This document shows, in pieces, positions 7,330 through 12,316 of a stretch of 12,316 bases of DNA. The stretch covers positions 1 through 12,316 of the forward strand of contig JBCBZH010000111.1 in the NCBI GenBank assembly GCA_039815415.1, written 5' to 3'. Each line of letters begins with the position of its first letter. Positions within the stretch are counted from its first letter, which is position 1. The position numbers were made by a program, and so were the translations under genes. Below the pieces are notes generated by a model that was not told the DNA's origin, searched no databases, and saw nothing but the letters and a program-made list of their open reading frames with translations. This stretch comes from JBCBZH01 sp039815415. Its GTDB lineage: Bacteria > Bacteroidota > Rhodothermia > Rhodothermales > Rubricoccaceae.

Positions 7330-8022
7330 CTTCACCCGAACAAACGCCAGCAGAGACCCATCATAGGACCAGTCAGCGTAGCCATCATAGGAAATGCCTG
7401 TGGCTTCCGGGGTCGTGACGCGGGTGTAGGGGGCCGAGCCATCAGCGGGAGCGATGACGAGCGGTCGGACCAGTCCGGTCGCTGTGACCTCCTCAATGGT
7501 GAAGACAAGGGTCTGACTGTCTGGAGACCAACGAGGACCGTGACTGAAACCCGAGAGCGTCCGGTTCGAGTTCCGCTCGAAGATCGTGTGTGTCTGCTGC
7601 GTGGCGCGCTCATAGACATAGAGCCCGGCATTGCTCACCTGATACGCGATTCGGCTCAGGTCTGGGGACAGCTCTAGCTCCCCGACAAAGTTGGAACCGA
7701 TAAGGGGAAGGTTCCCAAACAGTTCTGGGTTGCTACCGTCCAAGTCGTATAGCATCACCTCGGCGGTTGTATTGCTCTCAGCGGTGACCACGGCGAGCTT
7801 CCCACCTGCGACGGACACAGCTCCGTTTCGCAAGAACGCGTTGTTGTTCAGGGGAGCCGGAGGCGGGATCTCGGTAACTGGCCCTCCCGGCACTGAGGTG
7901 TCGTAGCCACAAAGGCGGTCCGCTTGTCCTCGAACGCATACCGTGAAGAGCGTCGGGTTTTGAGCCAGCGCCGGACTGGCGAAGACCACAGCCAAAGCGA
8001 CGAGAACGAGGGAGCGAAGCAT
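7327..8022 (-). CDS. Upstream part of the split T9SS cargo: signal peptide and TolB/WD40-like beta-propeller
   Basis: ATG 8022 is preferred because it begins a textbook signal peptide, MLRSLVLVALAVVFASPALAQ, with a cut after ALA. A GTG at 8046 would only add eight residues. The piece is 231 residues long and ends at the TGA 7327-7329. It shows TolB/PD40-type blades: ELELSPDLSRIAYQVSNAG with LYVYERATQQ, GPRWSPDSQTLVFTIEE with PLVIAPADGS, and DWSYDGSLLAFVRVK. The last blade is cut just after its first strands, and the missing strands are encoded in the same frame after the stop. If translated alone it would be an exported, incomplete propeller lacking a sorting tail. Such propellers mediate protein or ligand contacts outside the cytoplasm. 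The 201-base gap upstream separates it from the TonB receptor. Confidence 0.85.
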   Translation of the reverse strand: MLRSLVLVALAVVFASPALAQNPTLFTVCVRGQADRLCGYDTSVPGGPVTEIPPPAPLNNNAFLRNGAVSVAGGKLAVVTAESNTTAEVMLYDLDGSNPELFGNLPLIGSNFVGELELSPDLSRIAYQVSNAGLYVYERATQQTHTIFERNSNRTLSGFSHGPRWSPDSQTLVFTIEEVTATGLVRPLVIAPADGSAPYTRVTTPEATGISYDGYADWSYDGSLLAFVRVK

Positions 8023-8111
8023 AGAGGAGCAGGAGTGCGACACCACTATACCGAGATTCAGGAAGAAAGCGGCTCACACCTAATGGACTCCTCGTGACCG
8101 CCCGTGGGCCA

Positions 8112-8125
8112 CCCGCTCGAGCGGG
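8112..8125. repeat. Palindrome CCCGCTCGAGCGGG
   Basis: A perfect 14-base inverted repeat that can form a 5-bp GC-rich stem with a TCGA loop. It shares the CTCGAG centre with the palindrome at 10654-10669. It could be a protein-binding site or a mild transcript-end hairpin of the TonB receptor gene; neither is shown. Confidence 0.5.
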
Positions 8126-8171
8126 CACTCAGATGACACCCCGGTCGCCACCACGCCGACAGCCCGTATAT

Positions 8172-8196
8172 GCCTCGAGCTGGCGATGGGCGCGTC
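8172..8196 (+). repeat. Copy B of the 25-base dispersed element
   Basis: GCCTCGAGCTGGCGA, three bases that differ from copy A, then GCGCGTC. It matches the copy at 3354-3378 at 22 of 25 positions and is in the same orientation. It lies 28 bases beyond the stop codon of the TonB receptor gene. Confidence 0.6.
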
Positions 8197-8223
8197 CTGG
8201 CTCCTCGCTCCCCGTTCTCAGCC

Positions 8224-10560
8224 TCAGAACTCGATGCTGAACCCGATCGTCGGAAGACGGCCCACGTTGGTCTGCTCGCGAAGGCGGTCGGGCTCGGCGG
8301 GGTCCTCCGTGTACTCGAGCGAGAACACATTCTCGCGGTCCAGGATGTTCTGGATGTCGAGATAGACGACGCCATTTCCGAACCGCCCCAGCCCGAAGCG
8401 GCGGTCCACACGGATGTCCCAACGGGCGTACCAGGGCGTCCGCTCCGCGCTGAGGCGGTCGAGGTCGCGCACACCGCGCCGTGAGAGCGCGTACTCCTCC
8501 TCCGAGGCCTCGAGGTTGAACGGCGTGAAGGGGCGGCCCGACTGGACAGTCAGCTTGGAGCCGATCTCCCAGTTGCCGAGGCGGATGCCGCCGGTTGTGG
8601 AGACCGTGTGGCGCACGTCCCAGGAGCTGGGGCGGTAGATACCGTCGGCCCCTGTGAACTCGCTCCACCCGAGGGTGTAGGCCCCCAGTCCGTAGACGCG
8701 CTTCGTCAGCTTCTTCTGGCCCGACAGCTCGACGCCGTACGCGCGGCCCTCTCCCACGGACAATAGCGGTTCGGCGCCCACGAACCCAAAGTCGCCCCCG
8801 AGGTTGGCGAGTGAGACGCGGGGGTCCGATGCCGACACCGGGTAGTTGTCGTAGGCCTTGTAGTAGCCCTCCGCTGAGAGCCGCAGGCTGGGAATCGGTG
8901 TGACCGCCAGCCCGACGACTCCCTGCATCACGTCAATCCACTCGAGCTGGCGATTGACGAACGCGCCATCTTCCTGGACCGAGAGTGCCACCAACTCGGG
9001 CGACTGCGTGAAGCGGCCAAGGGCCGTACTCACCTGCCACTGGTCCGTCAGCTCGTAGGTCGCGCTGGCACGGGGCGAGACCGAGAACGCATTGTCGAGG
9101 AAATCGAGAGCGTCCGCGCGAAGGCCGCCGGTGAGAGCCAGCTTGCCGCCGAGAGCACGGGCCGTGATCTGGCCGTAGCCAAAGCCCTTGGTGACGCCGA
9201 GGTCCGTGGTGAAGCGCAAGTCGTTCGGGAACGGGGTCGCTGGGGTGGCGCGCTGGAAGAACGTGGTCTCGATGGTCTCGCGGGACGCGCCACCGCCCAC
9301 ACCCAGCGTTACGCCCGGTGCGATGCGGAGGTCGCCATCGGTGCGGATGCGCCAGACGGCTTCGACAGCATCGTTGGAAAGCAGGTCCGTGCCCGTCTCG
9401 TCGACGTCGGCGAACTCGAACTCCTGCACGCTGCGGCTGACGGCGGTCGTAAAGAAGCCATTGGGGATGAGGTGCCGCCAGGAAACGCCCTGGGTGTAGC
9501 CTCGCTGGTCATTGTCGAGCACGCGCGAGGCGATCTCACGGCCCTCGAAGTCGTCCGGGTCCTCGGGCTGGACCAAGTCGAAGTTGTCGATGGCCCACAG
9601 GCCGAAGTAGACCAGCCGATCCTTCTGTGACACATCCCACTCCACACGGCTCTGAAAGTCCCAGTACGAGGGGCGGATGGGCAGGTCGATCAGCTCGAAG
9701 AGAAGCTGCAGATAGGAGCGGCGGGCTGAGAAGGTCCAGTTGAAGTCCTCGCCCGAAGAGCCATCGAGCGAGAGCGCCGTCTCGGTAGCCCCGACCGTCA
9801 CGTCACCCGACAGCAGTCCAGGACTGCCCGGACGATTCTCGATCACCAGCACGGACGATGCGGCATCGCCATACCGAACCGGGAAACCACCCGTGTAGAA
9901 GGTCGCCTCCCTGATAAAGTCCACGTTCAGCAGCCCGAGGGCACCGCCCGCCGCGCCCTGCGTAGCGAAGTGGTTGATCTGAGGAATCTCGATGCCGTCC
10001 ACGATGTAGGCGTTCTCGCTCGGCCCACCGCCCCGCACGAGAAGGTCATTCCGGTTGTCGACGCCCGTCGACACACCCGGCAGCGACAACAGTGAGCGCG
10101 AGATGTCATTCTGTCCGCCCGGTGTGCGGCGGATCTCCTCCGGCCCGAGCGCCTGTACCGAAACCGGAGCGTCCGGCGCATCATCGAAGAACCCTGCCGC
10201 GACGGTCACTTCCTCCCCACCGACGGTCGCCTCACGCAGTTCGAACAGCACGAACGTGGGACGGCTCTGCTGGACGACCACGTCGGTCCGAACCTGGGAC
10301 TCGAAGCCCACGAAGGATGCGCGCAGCGAGTACGTGCCAGGCTCAAGCCCGGTCACCTCGAAGTTGCCGTCGAAGTCGGTTGCAGCCCCGCCGAGGAGCG
10401 AGCCATCGTCTCCAAGCACCGCCACGCTGGCGCTCGGGAGCGGCTCCTGCGTCACGGCATCCACCACCTGACCGGTGATGGTCTGGGCCATCGCCAGCTC
10501 GACGGAGAGAAACGAGAGCCCAACGAGCAGGGCGACGCGCCGGGGGGGCAAGAATGGCAT
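8224..10560 (-). CDS. TonB-dependent outer-membrane receptor
   Basis: From ATG 10560 the protein has 778 residues. The first 25 are a signal peptide (VALLVGLSFLSVELAMA, cut before Q26). Next is a carboxypeptidase-regulatory-like beta-sandwich (~27-110; ITGQVVDAVTQEPLPSASV, DFDGNFEVTGLEPGTYSLRA). Then comes a plug domain (~115-245) with VSVQALGPEEIRR, SLLSLPGV, LLVRGGGPSENAYIVDGIEIP and FYTGGFPVRYGD, and a ~530-residue barrel ending in an aromatic residue (GFSIEF). Such receptors import siderophores, cobalamin or oligomers using TonB energy. At under 800 residues, and without a SusD gene beside it, it is not a typical SusC; the substrate cannot be predicted. The frame extends to GTG 10671, but that would place 37 extra residues before the signal peptide. 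The receptor lies 112 bases after the hydrolase gene. Confidence 0.93.
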   Translation of the reverse strand: MPFLPPRRVALLVGLSFLSVELAMAQTITGQVVDAVTQEPLPSASVAVLGDDGSLLGGAATDFDGNFEVTGLEPGTYSLRASFVGFESQVRTDVVVQQSRPTFVLFELREATVGGEEVTVAAGFFDDAPDAPVSVQALGPEEIRRTPGGQNDISRSLLSLPGVSTGVDNRNDLLVRGGGPSENAYIVDGIEIPQINHFATQGAAGGALGLLNVDFIREATFYTGGFPVRYGDAASSVLVIENRPGSPGLLSGDVTVGATETALSLDGSSGEDFNWTFSARRSYLQLLFELIDLPIRPSYWDFQSRVEWDVSQKDRLVYFGLWAIDNFDLVQPEDPDDFEGREIASRVLDNDQRGYTQGVSWRHLIPNGFFTTAVSRSVQEFEFADVDETGTDLLSNDAVEAVWRIRTDGDLRIAPGVTLGVGGGASRETIETTFFQRATPATPFPNDLRFTTDLGVTKGFGYGQITARALGGKLALTGGLRADALDFLDNAFSVSPRASATYELTDQWQVSTALGRFTQSPELVALSVQEDGAFVNRQLEWIDVMQGVVGLAVTPIPSLRLSAEGYYKAYDNYPVSASDPRVSLANLGGDFGFVGAEPLLSVGEGRAYGVELSGQKKLTKRVYGLGAYTLGWSEFTGADGIYRPSSWDVRHTVSTTGGIRLGNWEIGSKLTVQSGRPFTPFNLEASEEEYALSRRGVRDLDRLSAERTPWYARWDIRVDRRFGLGRFGNGVVYLDIQNILDRENVFSLEYTEDPAEPDRLREQTNVGRLPTIGFSIEF

Positions 10561-10672
10561 AGCGAACGAGAGAAGAGTCTCAACCGTTCTCTCGAGCCCT
10601 GCACCGGGTTCCTTGTTCCAACGAGCTTTGCGGCGGATTCGGAAACCCAGGCCGCCAGCTCGAGCTGGCACG
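10561..10672. other. Spacer between hydrolase and TonB receptor with a palindromic repeat
   Basis: This short spacer begins right after the hydrolase stop (10673-10675) with the palindrome at 10654-10669 and ends at the receptor start. No Shine-Dalgarno or -7/-33 promoter is recognisable before 10560. Transcription could read through from the hydrolase gene. Confidence 0.4.
10654..10669. repeat. Perfect palindrome GCCAGCTCGAGCTGGC
   Basis: A 16-base perfect inverted repeat (6-bp stem, TCGA loop) located four bases beyond the hydrolase stop codon. The decamer CGAGCTGGCG occurs on the minus strand here (10653-10662) with a near-copy on the plus strand. Its place just after a stop suggests a transcript-end hairpin or a binding site, but there is no T-run. 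Confidence 0.55.
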
Positions 10673-11482
10673 TCAGGATTCCCTCAGAGCGAACGCAACC
10701 ACCTCGTCCCACCACACGGCGTTTGGGCTGGCGGGCCACGTGTTGTGCCCCGCGCCAGGAAACGTCCACAGCCGCTTCTCTGCGTCGAGCTTCTCGTACA
10801 GGGTGAGGCCTCGAGCTGGCGGGATCACGGCATCGGCCTCGGCCACCAGCACGGCCACACGTCCCCCGAACCCACGCAAGTTCTCGACGCTGTCGTACCG
10901 ATCCCGAGCCAGCCACCGAACCGGCAGCCACGGATACGCCGCACTGGCTGTGTTCGGTAGTGTGTCCCACGGCGTCAGCAGGACAACAGCCTCCACGGGC
11001 GCGCCGAGCTGGCGAATGGCCGCCGCGGCAACGCCAGCCCCCAGCGACTCGCCCCAGACGAGAAGCGGGCCACCGTACGTCTCGTGCACCAGCTCGAGGG
11101 TTTGCCGAGCATCCGCGACGAACGCGGCCTCAGACACGTCGCCGGAGCGCCATCCGTAGGCCGGGTACTCCGCCAGGACAACGCGCAGGCCGCGCCGCGC
11201 CAGGGCCTCCGCGTAGTAGCCACGCTGGAGTGCCGTCCCGCCGTTTCCGTGGAAGACGACGACGGTCACGGGGGCGCTGTCCGGGCTGGCGACAAGCGCC
11301 ACGGGATCATGAGCGGGCCACGCCTCCAGACCCCTCTGCGCCAGCTCGAGGTCGCTGGGCAGCAACTCGACGATGCCGTGCGACGGGTACAGCATCCGAT
11401 CCTGCATCAGGACCATTAGCACCACGATGGCGACGTAGCCGACAACAAGGATGATGGCGAGGACTTTCAGCGTGGCGAGCAT
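10673..11482 (-). CDS. Membrane-anchored alpha/beta hydrolase (ABHD12/13/17-like, BEM46-type)
   Basis: The 269-residue protein opens with a single hydrophobic helix (~5-26, VLAIILVVGYVAIVVLMVLM) and then QDRMLYPS, a typical signal-anchor start of this group. The hydrolase core follows: VVVFHGNGGT (74-83; the HGNGG oxyanion segment), LAEYPAYGWRSG (103-114), WGESLGAG with nucleophile Ser146 in GESLG, an acid Asp217 in VAEADAVIPP, and His246 in FPGAGHNTW. The whole Ser-Asp-His triad is therefore present and the enzyme is probably active, likely as an esterase, lipase or thioesterase on the outer face of the inner membrane. The natural substrate is unknown. It starts at ATG 11482 and is followed, 112 bases later, by the TonB receptor on the same strand; joint transcription is possible but not shown. 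Confidence 0.92.
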   Translation of the reverse strand: MLATLKVLAIILVVGYVAIVVLMVLMQDRMLYPSHGIVELLPSDLELAQRGLEAWPAHDPVALVASPDSAPVTVVVFHGNGGTALQRGYYAEALARRGLRVVLAEYPAYGWRSGDVSEAAFVADARQTLELVHETYGGPLLVWGESLGAGVAAAAIRQLGAPVEAVVLLTPWDTLPNTASAAYPWLPVRWLARDRYDSVENLRGFGGRVAVLVAEADAVIPPARGLTLYEKLDAEKRLWTFPGAGHNTWPASPNAVWWDEVVAFALRES

Positions 11483-11645
11483 GGCGAAAGGCTACGCACA
11501 GGTTCCGAGCATGTGCGCCACGTCGAGCTGGCGTGTGGATGCCTGCCTGCGCAGGCATGACGGCGTTGTTGGATGATGGAGACAACGGTGCAGAGTTACA
11601 CCTCGAACGGCCCTGTTGCCTCGTTCCTGATTCCTATTGCCCCGC
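11483..11645. other. Intergenic gap upstream of the hydrolase, with motif copy and REP-like hairpin
   Basis: The 163-base gap contains the motif CGAGCTGGCG (11524-11533) and, five bases later, the hairpin at 11539-11558. The remaining bases show no coding sequence or recognised promoter. Confidence 0.5.
11539..11558. repeat. REP-like hairpin
   Basis: ATGCCTGC, loop CTGC, then GCAGGCAT makes an 8-bp perfect stem with a four-base loop. It is flanked by GG on the left and GACGG on the right. This layout, a GGAT...GCAGGC-type stem ending in ATGACG, matches a widespread family of dispersed intergenic palindromes that in many bacteria are linked to REP-associated tyrosine transposases (RAYTs). No such transposase is in the window. 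It could also help end the ABC permease transcript that enters from the right. Confidence 0.65.
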
Positions 11646-12316
11646 TCACTCCTCCCGCATCGCCAGCGCGGGGTCGGCGCGGCCCATCTGCCACGCCGGG
11701 TAGGCGCCCGCCAAAAGCGCCGCTACCACCGCCAGCACGACGGCCTGAAGGAGCACCATCCCTGAGAGGTCGAAGGCCAGCGTCCAGCCGAAGGAGCGCA
11801 CGTTGACGATGAACACCAGCACCGCCGCCAGCGCGAGGCCGAGGGGCAGCGCGAGCAGGCCGGACCAGAGACCCATCAGGCCCGTCTGGATCAGGACCGT
11901 CTTTCGGAGCTCCGACGGTGTCAGGCCTTGAGCGCGGAGCATCGCCAGCTCGCGGCGGCGCTCCAGCTGGAGGGCCATCAGCGCGGAGAGCACGCCGATG
12001 AAGGCCACGCCGATGGCGAGCAAACGAAGCACCTGCGTCACAACGAACGTCTGGTCGAAGATGGCGAGGCTGGCTTCGCGAAGGGAGCGGTTGGAGCGGA
12101 CTTGCAGGTCTTGACGCCCTTCGGCGAGGGCCTTGGCCTTCTGGACCAGATCGTCAGGGTCTACGCCGGGCGACGCCGTCAGCGCGAGGCCGGAAATGCC
12201 AGGGTCTCGGTAGGAGTCCAGGAAGACCTCGAGGTCCATCAACACCACGCCGAGGTCGTTGCCGTAGTCGTAGTAGACGCCGGCGATCTCGACCTCGAGC
12301 GGCCCTGTGTCCGTGG
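11646..12316 (-). CDS. ABC transporter permease, FtsX/MacB type (5' partial)
   Basis: The frame is open to the right edge; the visible ~223 residues are the C-terminal part of the protein. It starts inside a periplasmic domain (VEIAGVYYDYGNDLG, VVLMDLEVFLDSYRDP) and then shows the FtsX-like permease core: a membrane helix (VLRLLAIGVAFIGVLSALMAL), the cytoplasmic ERRRELAMLRAQGLTPSELRK loop (quoted in two parts ERRRELAMLRA and QGLTPSELRK) that marks this family, two further helices (~LMGLWSGLLALPLGLALAAVLVF in pieces, and VLLQAVVLAVVAALLAGAYPAW), and a short tail AMREE. Such permeases work with an ATPase to move lipoproteins, peptides or drugs, or to transmit mechanical force across the inner membrane. 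The partner genes would be beyond the right edge. Being a multi-pass, MacB-like protein, the family call is firm, the cargo unknown. Confidence 0.92.
   Translation of the reverse strand, partial: TDTGPLEVEIAGVYYDYGNDLGVVLMDLEVFLDSYRDPGISGLALTASPGVDPDDLVQKAKALAEGRQDLQVRSNRSLREASLAIFDQTFVVTQVLRLLAIGVAFIGVLSALMALQLERRRELAMLRAQGLTPSELRKTVLIQTGLMGLWSGLLALPLGLALAAVLVFIVNVRSFGWTLAFDLSGMVLLQAVVLAVVAALLAGAYPAWQMGRADPALAMREE

Larger units (their letters stand above)
3508..8022 (-). pseudogene. Whole T9SS cargo gene, one frame interrupted by TGA codon 232
   Basis: The two pieces share one reading frame: their starts at 8022 and 7101 are both multiples of three on the minus strand, and the bases between 7326 and 7102 read without a stop. 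Translating through the TGA gives DWSYDGSLLAFVRVK-[stop]-GTGSTSRIYTATPEE and then LEWSGDGTTVAVLQF, which continues the beta-propeller blade pattern. The full product would be about 1,504 codons: signal peptide 1-20, propeller ~22-327, CSLREA ~328-377, beta-helix ~380-1114, beta-rich region ~1115-1418, sorting tail ~1419-1504. The export signal is only in the first piece and the T9SS tail only in the second, so the intact ancestor must have been a single protein. A recent nonsense mutation or sequencing error is most likely; programmed readthrough cannot be excluded. No frameshift is needed to join the pieces. Confidence 0.85.
8023..8223. other. Intergenic gap between TonB receptor and cargo gene, with palindrome and repeat
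   Basis: The 201-base spacer contains a 14-base perfect palindrome, CCCGCTCGAGCGGG (8112-8125), and copy B of the 25-base element (8172-8196). It should hold the end of the TonB receptor transcript and the promoter or leader of the cargo gene. I see no T-run after the palindrome on the minus strand, so a Rho-independent terminator is not supported, and I cannot place a promoter. Confidence 0.5.

Noticed and set aside
7094..7330. Minus-strand frame of 78 codons between the two cargo pieces
   Set aside because: It is in another frame than the propeller. The frame shared by both pieces reads as sensible propeller sequence through the same bases, so this one is a shadow.
10561..10671. GTG start at 10671 for the TonB receptor
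   Set aside because: It would add 37 residues encoded by the palindromic spacer ahead of a complete signal peptide. ATG 10560 is the natural start.

Overview
The window looks like a chromosomal segment of a high-GC member of the Bacteroidota/Rhodothermota group, most like the marine Rhodothermales (Rubricoccaceae or Salinibacteraceae type). Three things point there: a type IX secretion (T9SS) C-terminal sorting tail on a very large secreted protein, a TonB-dependent receptor with an N-terminal carboxypeptidase-regulatory-like domain, and start sites without clear Shine-Dalgarno sequences in GC-rich DNA. The assignment is inferred from protein style; no marker gene is present.

Layout. Bases 1-3272 are read on the plus strand: the 3' end of an FG-GAP/ASPIC-UnbV surface protein, then four small genes that each look like a single small ligand-binding fold (a secreted lipocalin-like protein, a cytoplasmic SRPBCC protein, a SnoaL/DUF4440-like lipoprotein and a secreted DUF1579-like protein). 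Bases 3508-12316 are read on the minus strand. In transcription order (right to left) they are the C-terminal part of an FtsX/MacB-type ABC transporter permease, a membrane-anchored alpha/beta hydrolase, a TonB-dependent outer-membrane receptor, and a giant T9SS cargo gene. The two blocks converge on a 235-base gap that carries a dispersed repeat.

The most notable point is that the cargo gene is one continuous reading frame from 8022 to 3508, broken only by a single in-frame TGA at 7327-7329. The upstream piece has the Sec signal peptide and most of a TolB/WD40-like beta-propeller. The downstream piece has the rest of the propeller, a CSLREA-type domain, a long right-handed beta-helix and the T9SS sorting tail. 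Neither half would be exported and sorted properly alone, so this is best read as one gene with a nonsense mutation (or base-call error), or possibly a readthrough gene.

A second signal is a dispersed motif, CGAGCTGGCG, found at least 11 times on the two strands. Four copies fall in the four intergenic gaps between 3273 and 11645. Two of these sit in a longer shared 25-base element, one lies in a perfect palindrome between two genes, and one is next to a REP-like hairpin. Most genes encode envelope or exported proteins, but apart from the likely pairing of the first two small genes I see no clear operon or pathway. I found no RNA genes, CRISPR array, insertion sequence or phage genes.
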